Origin: Psychrobacter immobilis
GTDB lineage: Bacteria; Pseudomonadota; Gammaproteobacteria; Pseudomonadales; Moraxellaceae
DNA: 64,000 nucleotides
Direction: 5' to 3'
NCBI RefSeq assembly: GCF_904846185.1
Contig: NZ_CAJGZQ010000002.1
Location: forward strand, 1-64,000
The first letter of the stretch is position 1; the number at the start of each line of letters is the position of its first letter. Below are positions 1 to 8,381 of this stretch, piece by piece. The position numbers and the translations under genes were made by a program. The notes under the pieces were generated by a model, which saw only the letters and a list, made by a program, of their open reading frames with translations, did not search any database and was not told the origin of the DNA.

Positions 1-63
1 ACTCATGTCTTTGTTTTGGACACTTTTGATCACTTGCGCTCGAAAGTCTGCTGAATAGGTCAT
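1..63 (-). CDS. IS630-family transposase, N-terminal fragment (cut by left edge)
   Basis: The minus strand reads 21 residues beginning MTYSADFRAQVIKS and leaving the window at position 1. This opening resembles the N-terminal helix-turn-helix start of IS630-family transposases, which commonly begin M-x-Y-S-x-D-F-R. Only the start codon end of the gene is visible, so the DDE catalytic domain and the element's far end cannot be assessed. The roughly 50-90 bases to its right would hold the terminal inverted repeat, whose exact boundary I cannot fix without the other end. The family call rests on this short motif only. Confidence 0.6.
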   Translation of the reverse strand, partial: MTYSADFRAQVIKSVQNKDMS

Positions 64-237
64 GTATTCTTCTGCCGTGTCGCTTATTTTAAAAGTATTG
101 TATCTTATTTATAAAAGACTGACTATATATACGATAGTAAAATTAAGAGCATATCAGTAGCATACGAAGAAGAGCTAGAAGCTATTAATGATAAGAATGC
201 TCAGTTAGATCAGCTTCTAGGTAATGCAGCAAGCAGA

Positions 238-693
238 GTGATTGTCTCAGAGTATGCAGATAGCGCAAAACAAGAAAAAATAGCTGCCGAATGGTTGAGA
301 GGGGGATCAATTTTTTGCATGGCAGTCATCATTGTGATAGCTGGATATTCTTTTTGGGAGTCTATACACCAAAGCTTCGACCTTTCTAATGCTCTTTTAC
401 GATTAGCATTAGTATTCTTATTATCTGTGCCAGCTGCTTACTTAGCGCGTGAGTCTACTAAGCATCGTCAGCAACAGTATACACACCTTCAAACATCACT
501 AGATTTGAAAGCTATCAATCCCTATATAGCCTCGTTACCTGAAGAAGAGCAACATAAAATAAAATCAGAAATTGCTCAAAGAATATTTGCCCCTAAAGAT
601 TTTCAATCTATAAGTAATGAGTCTTATCCAATTAATTCTCAAGAAGTCATCATGGCACTTATTTCAAAGTTTGGAAATGATAAGGATAAATAA
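238..693 (+). CDS. Membrane protein remnant, 5'-truncated next to an IS
   Basis: I do not recognise a function. The product has a hydrophilic start, two hydrophobic segments (about residues 25-45 and 55-70), then a charged helical tail containing a LPEEEQ stretch. The frame is open upstream to a stop at 112-114 and encodes a helical, acidic sequence (AYEEELEAINDKNAQLDQLL) before the GTG at 238. The GTG is therefore probably not the native start. With an IS630-type transposase start immediately to the left, the simplest reading is that the element removed the 5' end and promoter. The protein may be non-functional or expressed from the IS end. No neighbours on the same strand suggest a role. 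Confidence 0.5.
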   Translation: MIVSEYADSAKQEKIAAEWLRGGSIFCMAVIIVIAGYSFWESIHQSFDLSNALLRLALVFLLSVPAAYLARESTKHRQQQYTHLQTSLDLKAINPYIASLPEEEQHKIKSEIAQRIFAPKDFQSISNESYPINSQEVIMALISKFGNDKDK

Positions 694-758
694 GCCAACT
701 AAGCATACATAGAAAATATCCTTTCAATACTGTATCAGGATAAGATTTGTTCTAACAT

Positions 759-1385
759 TTAGCTAAGAAATCTTAAGCCAGACGTTTTCAATGCCCATAC
801 CATCTCAACAAAGGCGCGGCTATTAGTCAGAGGCTCGCCATCGATGATGAGGGCGTAACCTGAACCATCAATCCATAAGAACACAAAGCTGGTCTCAGGA
901 ATCAGTAAGTCAACTTGTTGAAAAAACGAGATGGCTTGGCTTTCGACCGCCCAGCCGCGTTGTTTTTGGCGGATCATAAAACCTGAAAAGTCAGCAGCTG
1001 CAACACTTAGCATGTCCGCTTCTTCTTGGCTGTAACCGATTCGTGCTAGGCAAAACCCTTCATCAGAGCCAATAGCGGCACGGCGTTTACCGGATAAGCT
1101 GGCAACCACATACGGTAAAAACTGGTCCAACGGCAGATTGGGTGCGGGTAACAACAAAGACAGCTTTTCAATCCAGCCGTGTTCTATAAAGCTCTGTAGC
1201 CATTCGTCAGGATAACGCTCAAGCCAATCAGCGGCGAGCAACGTCTCCCCATAGGACATTAAGTCTTGTAATGACAGCTGTTCATCAGTGGGCTCACTTT
1301 GTGAAAATGCCTCAAAAATACCGGCTGGAGTGAGGGTTAGATACGTTTTATCAGCATTTAAGTAAGAGGACATAGCGGCTACCAT
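759..1385 (-). CDS. Conserved hypothetical protein (last gene of PAS/PhnD-like cluster)
   Basis: This is a soluble protein of about 208 residues with no signal peptide, membrane segment or family motif that I recognise. It is acidic in the first half and ends in a compact alpha/beta-looking region. An in-frame ATG four codons in (position 1373) is an alternative start; neither start has a clear Shine-Dalgarno sequence. It begins 29 bases after the stop of the gene at 1415-2032, so the two are very likely co-transcribed with the upstream PhnD-like and PAS genes. Its role is inferred only from that association: an accessory or output component of the same sensory unit. Confidence 0.65.
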   Translation of the reverse strand: MVAAMSSYLNADKTYLTLTPAGIFEAFSQSEPTDEQLSLQDLMSYGETLLAADWLERYPDEWLQSFIEHGWIEKLSLLLPAPNLPLDQFLPYVVASLSGKRRAAIGSDEGFCLARIGYSQEEADMLSVAAADFSGFMIRQKQRGWAVESQAISFFQQVDLLIPETSFVFLWIDGSGYALIIDGEPLTNSRAFVEMVWALKTSGLRFLS

Positions 1386-1414
1386 TGTGATGAAAGGGTT
1401 AAATCGGCGATAAA

Positions 1415-2032
1415 TTAGGTCTTGATGGTTTGATCAAGATGCTGTTGACAGTTGTTCCAGCGCTCATCGAATTGCCAGTCGCTTTTACCCAAGCGAAACC
1501 ATACTAGCGAGAAGGCAAGTAGATCATTGCGAGTGATACAGTGAGCAAAGAATTCGTTTTCGATCTGCTCAATCGTGCCCCAATCCTTATCTTCACGCGC
1601 CTGCATGAGCTCAGCGGTGATGTCTTTGGATATTTCTTTGGCATCATCGCTACTGATAAGCAATCGCTGTTTTTGCTCATTGAGAGACGGCGATATCAGG
1701 ACACTCCAGCGAGTCGCCAGCATACTATTGCGTTGAATATATCGCTTCTTACTAATACAATCGCGAAACCCTTGCTGGACATGAGGGTACAAGCGATCTT
1801 TAATACGCGTAAACAGGTTATTTACATCGTAAGGGATGTCATACCAACAGCCATAAAAAAAGTCTGCGACGGCACCTTGTAGCGGCTCTTTTTCGGTCAA
1901 AAGTAATGCGGCATTGATACGTTGTTCATGAAAATGACGGTTATTGGGTGCCAAAAACACTTTACGCGAATATAAACGAAATACTCGGCGCGCTTCCATC
2001 TCATTTTCTTTGATAAGGTCTAAATCAGACAT
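1415..2032 (-). CDS. Conserved hypothetical protein in PAS/PhnD-like cluster
   Basis: A 205-residue soluble protein with no recognised domain. It is predicted mostly helical, rich in Arg, Gln and aromatic residues, with no signal peptide or transmembrane segment. It lies 150 bases downstream of the PhnD-like gene and 29 bases upstream of the next gene on the same strand. A short inverted repeat (GTCATA ... TATGAC, 2048-2069) sits just before its start, so an internal promoter or regulatory site is possible. No function can be given; the neighbourhood suggests involvement with the PAS and Roadblock proteins. Confidence 0.7.
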   Translation of the reverse strand: MSDLDLIKENEMEARRVFRLYSRKVFLAPNNRHFHEQRINAALLLTEKEPLQGAVADFFYGCWYDIPYDVNNLFTRIKDRLYPHVQQGFRDCISKKRYIQRNSMLATRWSVLISPSLNEQKQRLLISSDDAKEISKDITAELMQAREDKDWGTIEQIENEFFAHCITRNDLLAFSLVWFRLGKSDWQFDERWNNCQQHLDQTIKT

Positions 2033-2182
2033 AATAGTGTCCTTTAAGTCATAGTGTCTATTGTATGACTAACAACTTATGGCTAATATCGTATGGTCAA
2101 AATGATATAGCCACTATTGAGCGACAATAGCCTATGACTTCACTAAGCGAAACGGTGCAACGTGCCAATTAATAAGTAATAA

Positions 2183-2932
2183 TTAATCAAGTAAAGTTTG
2201 CATCAAATCTATCATAAATTCAGCATCTTCTTCGTCCATGGCTTCAAACCCTTGAGGCATGCCAAGTTCAGCCAATGCTTCTCTACCATCGTCATCATTA
2301 TGCAAGTTCAGGATCGCATTCATGAATATTTCTGTATCAGGAAAGCCATCTTTAATCAGTAATACATGGCTAATATCTGCCAAATCACTTTCGATTAGCA
2401 CTGACAGCTGAGTTTTGGTCAAGCGTGAAAAGCTATGAAAAATCTCTGCCAAGAAGAAAGCCGCTTGAGCATCACCTTTGATGACTTTACGGGCAGCTGC
2501 CTGATAAGTTTCAGTGATATCCCAGTTAAGATCAGACTCTTCTATATCCACAGCTTCTAGTAAGCGTAAGCCAATCAGCTTAACATCACGGTTGTCTGCC
2601 ATTGCTACGGTCGCACCCGCTTTAATGTCTTCTAAGCGCTTGATATCACTGTTTGCCGCAGCAGCAATGACCATCTCATCCGATTTGCCGATAGGGCGTG
2701 CAACAGCGCGATAGCCTTGTTCACGGATCAAAGTAGCTGCATCAAATGGGTTGGCATAGATAACTTGAATGTCACCTGCCTCAATGATTTGCTCTTGTTC
2801 AGCATGTGAGGTAGGTATGTTCAGATGCATATTTAGGTTGGCACGTTTCTGAATCAAAATATTAAACATGTGCCAGCCTGCAAAACGCTCAGGAGAAAAA
2901 TCAGGGGCGATTAACATATTGTGTGTCGTCAT
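2183..2932 (-). CDS. PhnD-like substrate-binding-fold protein without signal peptide
   Basis: The 249-residue product resembles the phosphate/phosphonate/phosphite-binding (PhnD, PF12974) family. It has a lobe-1 motif with IQVIYANPFDAATLI at about residues 55-70 and a second lobe with the typical AAFFLAEIF region near residue 160. PhnD proteins are normally secreted periplasmic or lipid-anchored ABC components. This one begins MTTHNMLIAPDFSPERF with no signal peptide or lipobox, and no permease or ATPase lies nearby, so it is probably a cytoplasmic ligand sensor. It starts three bases after the stop of the PAS gene, and its ribosome site (GAGGAAGG) lies inside the end of that gene, indicating translational coupling and a functional partnership. 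Confidence 0.75.
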   Translation of the reverse strand: MTTHNMLIAPDFSPERFAGWHMFNILIQKRANLNMHLNIPTSHAEQEQIIEAGDIQVIYANPFDAATLIREQGYRAVARPIGKSDEMVIAAAANSDIKRLEDIKAGATVAMADNRDVKLIGLRLLEAVDIEESDLNWDITETYQAAARKVIKGDAQAAFFLAEIFHSFSRLTKTQLSVLIESDLADISHVLLIKDGFPDTEIFMNAILNLHNDDDGREALAELGMPQGFEAMDEEDAEFMIDLMQTLLD

Positions 2933-2935
2933 GAT

Positions 2936-3430
2936 TTAGCCTTCCTCATTTTGATTCATTTGGGCATACTGAGCCATAGCCGCTTCGATTTTGCTACGTG
3001 ATGGCTTACGGCGTACCGAGGTATAACCCACTGTTTCGCCGCGACGAATGTTCGGCACAACGGTCGCATAGACCCAATAGTGACTACCATCTTTGCATAA
3101 ATTCTTAACGTAGCCATGCCATTTTTGCCCAGCCGCTGCGGTATCCCACAAATCTTTATAAGCGGCTTTTGGCATATCAGGGTGGCGCAAAATGGATTGA
3201 GGCTGACCAATAAGCTCATCAACGCTGTAGCCACTGATTTCGACAAAAGCATCGTTGACGTGAGTCAGCACACCATCCAAATCGGTGCGAGATACAATCA
3301 GCTTGCCATCAGGATAAGGGCGTTCAATACCAGTATCATAGACAGTCCGTGATGTACCATCATAATAAGTCAGAGTAATCTGCTCAGCGGGCATATCAGG
3401 CTTATGTGCATCAGGGATTGGAGAACCCAT
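2936..3430 (-). CDS. PAS domain protein (Aer-type)
   Basis: This 164-residue protein is essentially one PAS domain (about residues 40-150). It contains the N-terminal pattern of aerotaxis-type PAS sensors: ISGYSVDELIGQPQSILRHP, then W(H)GYVKNLCKDGSHYWVYA. In Aer and its relatives this fold binds FAD and reports redox state. There is no HAMP, kinase, GGDEF or methyl-accepting domain, so any output must pass through a partner protein. It is translationally coupled to the cytoplasmic PhnD-like protein downstream; the Roadblock/LC7 gene lies 272 bases upstream. FAD binding is inferred from family resemblance only. Confidence 0.85.
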   Translation of the reverse strand: MGSPIPDAHKPDMPAEQITLTYYDGTSRTVYDTGIERPYPDGKLIVSRTDLDGVLTHVNDAFVEISGYSVDELIGQPQSILRHPDMPKAAYKDLWDTAAAGQKWHGYVKNLCKDGSHYWVYATVVPNIRRGETVGYTSVRRKPSRSKIEAAMAQYAQMNQNEEG

Positions 3431-3702
3431 CGTAATCTCCTTTATTTATCGTTATATTTATAATGATTAAAAAGCCAATCTGGTGTGGTAGTTGTCGATA
3501 ACATCAGGTTGCCTTTCAGCTCAGTCGTCGTCCCAATATTTATCAGGCTATTATTCCACACAAATAATGTGTGCCATCTTAAATATTTTTTATGAGACAG
3601 TCACTTCATTTTGATTTAAAGTCATATTTATCAGTCGCGCTATGTGCTATATGACGTTAAATAATCAAAAATGTGTTATCGACAAAAATCCAAATTTACC
3701 AA

Positions 3703-4065
3703 TTAGATAAGTTTTGCAAGGGCTTCTGAGGCACGCTTGATATCTAAGAATATCAAACCAAGTTTTGCATTCGGTTTTGCCATAATAGTAAGTACCGCTT
3801 CATCTCCAGATGAGGTCATAATCACGTAGCCTTTTTCGCCTTGAATCATAATACGATCGATACTACCACGTGCCAACTCACGACCTGCGCGGTCACCCAA
3901 TGACAATAAAGCCGCTGACATAGCGCCAACACGGTCTTCATCAACGCCCGTTGGTAGTGCTGAGGCAATCATCAGACCATCGTTAGAAATAAGGGCAGAT
4001 GCTTCAACATCGGCTGATGAGCTGTTTAGGTCTTCCAAGATTTGCTGGAATGAATCTGTACGCAT
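3703..4065 (-). CDS. Roadblock/LC7 domain protein (MglB-like)
   Basis: A 120-residue single-domain protein of the Roadblock/LC7 superfamily. The start SFQQILEDLNSS, the central ASALISNDGLMIASALP strand pair, the helix RVGAMSAALLSLGDRAGREL and the C-terminal LGLIFLDIKRASEALAKLI match the fold of MglB-type proteins. Such proteins dimerise and act as scaffolds or GTPase-activating partners for small Ras-like GTPases. No GTPase gene is present in this window, so its partner is elsewhere or it works differently. It leads the minus-strand cluster, but a 272-base gap separates it from the PAS gene, so it may be a separate transcript. Confidence 0.88.
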   Translation of the reverse strand: MRTDSFQQILEDLNSSSADVEASALISNDGLMIASALPTGVDEDRVGAMSAALLSLGDRAGRELARGSIDRIMIQGEKGYVIMTSSGDEAVLTIMAKPNAKLGLIFLDIKRASEALAKLI

Positions 4066-4702
4066 ATCGCTTTCTCTATGACGGGTTATTCAATTGATAA
4101 AATAACAGTTAGTAATGGTGGAGAATAAATGTTGACTAAGTCGGCTATTATAAACCCTTGCTGTTAATATTGATATACATCAGCTCAAGCAAAAAGCCAA
4201 GTTTTTGAGTTTTTTTATACCGTTTGGTGCTGATTATTGACCTTTCGTCTTTACTTAACGGTTATCAATCTACAAATTTCCATTAAGATTTGATTTATTG
4301 ACCTATTAGGAAAACGAAGGTTTTTTAGTAATACAGGATTATTTTTAGCACAATCAATGAGATCTGTAAGCTCATCAGTCGGCGCCTCAAGGTGCTATGC
4401 AAAGGCGCACGCTAGACTGTGCCAATAAAAATCGCTTATAACTTTTCATGATGGTGATATTTACTAGACTTATACGCCTCAAAAATGATATATATTATGA
4501 GATAAAAAATGTTCTTGTCTCTGAATGTGGCATCTAGGCATAAATTCAGTCAGCTTTTTTAATCCCATTTGTCTCTACACAAACCAGCGTGTCGGGGCAA
4601 TTTCAGTTTTACACCAGTGTCTACAATCCTCTCGTTTGTTGTCATACGACGTGACATCGGTGTAAGTAAGCACTATCACCATTTTTACCCTAAGGAAAAG
4701 AT
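4066..4702. other. Divergent intergenic region before gdhA
   Basis: There are 637 bases without a convincing gene between the Roadblock gene and gdhA. It must hold the divergent promoters for both. An inverted repeat GCGCCT ... AGGCGC (4382-4408) lies near the middle, and two AT-rich stretches (about 4140-4340 and 4440-4560) flank it. No riboswitch or known operator was recognised. The gdhA leader may therefore be unusually long. Confidence 0.4.
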
Positions 4703-6049
4703 ATGAGTATCAGTCAGGCCATCGAAAAAGTCGAAGCGCGTTACGCCCATCAACCTGAATTCGTTCAAGCGGTAAAAGAAGTTGCAATTACGATTGCGCC
4801 GTTATACGACGCCCACCCAGAATATGATACTTTTAAAATATTTGAGCGCCTCGTTGAGCCTGACCGCGTTATTGCTTTTCGTATTAACTGGGAAAATGAT
4901 CAAGGTGAGGTTCAGGTTAACCGCGGCTGGCGTGTCCAGTTCAGCAATGCCTTAGGTCCTTATAAAGGTGGCGTGAGATTTCATCCGACTGTCAACCAAT
5001 CTGTGTTGAAGTTCTTAGGCTTTGAGCAAATATTCAAAAATGCTTTGACTGGATTGCCAATGGGCGGCGGTAAAGGTGGCTCTGATTTTGATCCCAAAGG
5101 CAAAACAGACAGTGAAATCCGCCGTTTTTGCTATGCCTTTATGCGTGAACTACATCACTATGTGAATAAAGACATCGATGTGCCCGCTGGTGACATTGGC
5201 GTGGGTGGGCGTGAAGTCAGCTATATGTTTGCTATGTATAAGAATTTAACGCATGAATACGGCGGCGTTTTGACCGGTAAAGGCGTTGGCTTCGGTGGCA
5301 GTTTGATGCGTACTGAGGCGACAGGTTATGGCGCGGTGTATTTCTTAGAAAACATGCTTACGGCGCAAAATGACGATATCAAAGGTAAGAGAGTATTGGT
5401 TTCAGGTGCTGGTAACGTCTCATTACATGCTGCTGAAAAAGCCCATATGCTGGGCGGCATCGTCGTCACTGTGTCAGACTCACAAGGGACTTTGTATGAT
5501 GAAGCGGGTCTGAATCAAGAAAAAATTGATTGGCTCAAGGCGCAAAAAGCAAAAAGCAAACCGTTGGCTGAGTACGTCGATGTTTATGGTGGAGAGTGGT
5601 TTGCGCAGCAAAAGCCGTGGCAATTCAAAGGCGATATCGCAATTCCATCAGCGACGCAAAACGAAGTCAATGAAGAAGATGCCAAGCTCATGGTTGAAAA
5701 TGGCATCACATACGTTGTCGAAGGTGCCAACATGCCATTGACTGCTGAAGCCATCGACTATATTCGTTTGCACCGTGTGCATTATGCCCCAGGTAAAGCC
5801 GCTAACGCGGGCGGTGTAGCAGTCTCTGCGCTTGAGATGTCACAAAACTCAGTCCGTCAGTATAAGAGCTTTGAGCAAATCGACTTGCGCCTCAAAAATA
5901 TCATGAGAAATATCCATGACTGCGCAGCTGATGCCTCAGAACAGTATGGTCAAACGGATAATGGCTATATCAACTATATGGCTGGTGCAAATATCGTTGG
6001 CTTTAAACGAGTTGCCGATGCATTGGTTGCTTACGGTATTTTAAACTAA
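4703..6049 (+). CDS. gdhA: NADP-type glutamate dehydrogenase
   Basis: Catalyses reductive amination of 2-oxoglutarate with ammonium to L-glutamate in the cytoplasm, and the reverse. The 448-residue length is typical of the hexameric small-type enzymes. Visible hallmarks are the substrate site PMGGGKGGSDFDPKGK (residues 119-134, catalytic Lys near 124), PAGDIGVGGRE (161-171), the Rossmann motif GAGNV (235-239) and the APGKAANAGGVAVSALEMSQ region. NADP preference follows the closest family type and is not proven by sequence alone. The start is supported by AAGGAAAAG just upstream. It is followed by a hairpin terminator and is therefore probably monocistronic. It sits close to the hut genes, whose end product is glutamate. 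Confidence 0.97.
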   Translation: MSISQAIEKVEARYAHQPEFVQAVKEVAITIAPLYDAHPEYDTFKIFERLVEPDRVIAFRINWENDQGEVQVNRGWRVQFSNALGPYKGGVRFHPTVNQSVLKFLGFEQIFKNALTGLPMGGGKGGSDFDPKGKTDSEIRRFCYAFMRELHHYVNKDIDVPAGDIGVGGREVSYMFAMYKNLTHEYGGVLTGKGVGFGGSLMRTEATGYGAVYFLENMLTAQNDDIKGKRVLVSGAGNVSLHAAEKAHMLGGIVVTVSDSQGTLYDEAGLNQEKIDWLKAQKAKSKPLAEYVDVYGGEWFAQQKPWQFKGDIAIPSATQNEVNEEDAKLMVENGITYVVEGANMPLTAEAIDYIRLHRVHYAPGKAANAGGVAVSALEMSQNSVRQYKSFEQIDLRLKNIMRNIHDCAADASEQYGQTDNGYINYMAGANIVGFKRVADALVAYGILN

Positions 6050-6080
6050 GCACTTTTATCATAGCCACCTATTAACGAAT

Positions 6081-6113
6081 AACGCGTCTGTTTTAACGAT
6101 AGGCGCGTTTTTT
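6081..6113 (+). terminator. Rho-independent terminator of gdhA
   Basis: Stem AACGCGTC / GGCGCGTT (one mismatch) around a 16-base loop is followed directly by a run of T, 32 bases after the gdhA stop codon. Confidence 0.8.
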
Positions 6114-6244
6114 ATGGATTAACCCTACCGTGAATAGTCAAAGTGGTTTTTATGAAGTGATACGATTGACCTATTGATAATGTGTGTTTTTTAAAAGATA
6201 ATAATTTTAGAACACTCAATAAGATTAATTTTGTGGAGACCGTT

Positions 6245-6829
6245 ATGAGCAAGATTTTCAAGCCATTTTCGCTAACGACTTTGGGTACTCGTGCTGCAGT
6301 AGTAGTGGGTGCGGCTATGTTAACTACGACAATCTATGCATCTACACATCAACCGCTAGCAAGTGAGGTCCAAGCCGCCAAAGCCAGCAGAATAAGCTTA
6401 CAACAAGCAATAAATATTGCGGCGAAAAAGTCATCTGGTCTATTGATGAGCGCCAGCTTTGATCACGATGATGATAAAGCGCAAGGCGGTGTGTATGAGA
6501 TGGAATTTGTAACCAGTAGCCGAAACTATGAAATCAAAGTCGACGCCATGAATGGTAGAGTGATCAGTACGGATGTGGAACGATTAGACAGTGATGATCT
6601 GGTCGATTATAAGGCGCTTAAACAAGCGAAGATTGATGTTAAACAGGCAATGAAAATTGCTGAAAAACAATCGGGCGGTCGTGTTATCGAGATTGAGTTT
6701 AAAAACGACCGAGATTATAGTGATCATGCATCCTATTATGAAACTGATATTCTCAAAGGTAATAGTATCGTTTGGCTAAATGTTGATGCCAATACTGGCA
6801 GTGTATTTAACAATAAGTTTAAGAAATAG
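6245..6829 (+). CDS. PepSY domain protein, exported or membrane-anchored
   Basis: A protein of 194 residues when read from the ATG at 6245. This start is preferred over the one 21 codons upstream because a GGAG ribosome site lies seven bases before it. Residues about 15-36 form a hydrophobic signal or anchor segment ending near YASTHQPLA. The mature part carries two PepSY repeats (about residues 55-105 and 125-190), each with the pattern ISLQQAINIA / VKQAMKIAEKQ ... VDAMNGRVIS / LNVDANTGSVF. PepSY domains are proposed to modulate peptidases or bind ligands in the envelope. It is flanked by terminators on both sides and appears to be a single-gene unit. Confidence 0.88.
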   Translation: MSKIFKPFSLTTLGTRAAVVVGAAMLTTTIYASTHQPLASEVQAAKASRISLQQAINIAAKKSSGLLMSASFDHDDDKAQGGVYEMEFVTSSRNYEIKVDAMNGRVISTDVERLDSDDLVDYKALKQAKIDVKQAMKIAEKQSGGRVIEIEFKNDRDYSDHASYYETDILKGNSIVWLNVDANTGSVFNNKFKK

Positions 6830-6935
6830 CTAAGTAAGTTAGACATACAGATAGATAGACAGGTATCGCTAATAGTCGTTTTTCTTGCTAATCAGTTTTT
6901 TGAAAATGGGATAGCAAAGCTGTGCATTTATTATT

Positions 6936-6972
6936 AAAAAGGCCCCAATCATTCAATGACTGGGGCTTTTTT
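6936..6972. terminator. Bidirectional terminator between the PepSY gene and hutI
   Basis: A GC-rich stem (GGCCCCA / TGGGGC, extended by partial pairing) is flanked by A5 on the left and T6 on the right. It can end both the plus-strand PepSY gene and the minus-strand hut operon. Confidence 0.85.
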
Positions 6973-6996
6973 AATGTGAGTATTTAGATAAGTTCG

Positions 6997-8334
6997 CTAT
7001 ACCGTCTCACGCCACTTGCCTTGAATCATAATGCCGTTAATAGGGTTTAGTCCCATCTGATAAGCCAAATCCGCAGGGCGGGCGATATCCCATAGGACTA
7101 AATCTGCATCACAGCCAACTTCTATTTTACCTTTATTAGATAGACCTAGCGCTTGTGCGGCGTTAACAGTTGCCCCTGCCAGTACCTCTTCAGTGGTTAA
7201 GTAAAACAGCGTACAGCCCATATTCATTGCTAACAGTAGCGATGTCAGCGGTGATGTACCTGGATTACAATCAGTAGAAATAGCCATGGGTACTTGGTGT
7301 CTTCGTAATGCCTCAATAGGTGGCAACTTGGTATCCCGCAGGGTATAAAATGCACCGGGCAATAGAACTGCAACGGTATCACTGGCCGCCATTTTTTTGA
7401 TGTCGTCTGCTGATAAATGCTCTAAATGGTCGCTTGATAACCCTTTGTATTCAGCAACCAAGGCGCTGCCACCTATATCAGACAACTGCTCAGAGTGCAG
7501 TTTGACTGGTAGGTTTAATGAGCGTGCCACCTCAAAAACGCGTCTGATTTGCTCAGTGCTAAAGGCGATGTTTTCACAAAAGCCGTCGACCGCATCGACT
7601 AAGCCTTCTGCATGTAGAATTGGTAACCATGTACACACTTGCTCGATATAATCATCCGAGCGGTCCTGCATGTGAGACTTGTATTCAGGTGGCAAGGCAT
7701 GCGCCGCTAGATAAGTGGTGCTCACATGGATATTGTGTTTGTCACCAAGTTGGCGAGCAACCGTGAGCATTTTGCGTTCCGTGTCTAAATCTAAACCGTA
7801 GCCCGATTTGATTTCGATACTGGTGACGCCTTCTTTCATCAGTGCAAGCAACCGTTTTTCACTTTGTGCAAATAGCGATTCGATACTGGCAGCGCGGGTA
7901 GCAGTGACGGTTGAGACGATACCGCCACCTTGTGCGGCAATGTCTTGATAACTAGCGCCAGTCAAACGTGCCTCAAACTCATTACTGCGATTGCCACCAT
8001 AAACGATGTGAGTGTGACAGTCGATAAGTCCTGGGGTAATCCACTTGCCATTTACATCTGTGATTTGATGATCTTGATAGTTAGGCAGATGAGCAGTGAC
8101 TTGATCCTGTGTACCAACCCAAGCGATTTTGCCACTTTTGATACCGATAGCCGCGTGAAATAGTTGACCGTATGGAATGCTATCAGCGTGCTTATTTGTA
8201 TCTACACCTGTATCAATACCAAAACCATGCTGCTCTGAAAAAGTGGCGATATTGGCGTTAATAATGACATGGTCAAATGATGTCATAGTAGACTCGTCGA
8301 GCGTGATCTCTGTCGTATTATTGGAATCATCCAT
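6997..8334 (-). CDS. hutI: Imidazolonepropionase
   Basis: Third enzyme of histidine degradation: hydrolyses 4-imidazolone-5-propionate to N-formimidoyl-L-glutamate in the cytoplasm. The 445-residue product is an amidohydrolase-fold protein with the metal-binding HTH at residues 107-109 in [14 protein letters not shown]. It also has [29 protein letters not shown] and the late [10 protein letters not shown] metal or base motif. The N-terminus is about 20-40 residues longer than usual (a Gly/Asp/His-rich stretch near 35-55). AGGAG six bases before the ATG supports the start. Last gene of the hut operon, 47 bases after hutG. Confidence 0.96.
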   Translation of the reverse strand: MDDSNNTTEITLDESTMTSFDHVIINANIATFSEQHGFGIDTGVDTNKHADSIPYGQLFHAAIGIKSGKIAWVGTQDQVTAHLPNYQDHQITDVNGKWITPGLIDCHTHIVYGGNRSNEFEARLTGASYQDIAAQGGGIVSTVTATRAASIESLFAQSEKRLLALMKEGVTSIEIKSGYGLDLDTERKMLTVARQLGDKHNIHVSTTYLAAHALPPEYKSHMQDRSDDYIEQVCTWLPILHAEGLVDAVDGFCENIAFSTEQIRRVFEVARSLNLPVKLHSEQLSDIGGSALVAEYKGLSSDHLEHLSADDIKKMAASDTVAVLLPGAFYTLRDTKLPPIEALRRHQVPMAISTDCNPGTSPLTSLLLAMNMGCTLFYLTTEEVLAGATVNAAQALGLSNKGKIEVGCDADLVLWDIARPADLAYQMGLNPINGIMIQGKWRETV

Positions 8335-8381
8335 AATGTTCTCCTGATTATTTTGCAGGCAGTGACTTTTGTTAGTAAGAC

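Noticed and set aside
1541-1882. 113-codon plus-strand ORF
   Set aside because: Lies entirely antisense inside the 1415-2032 gene and has no domain or ribosome site.
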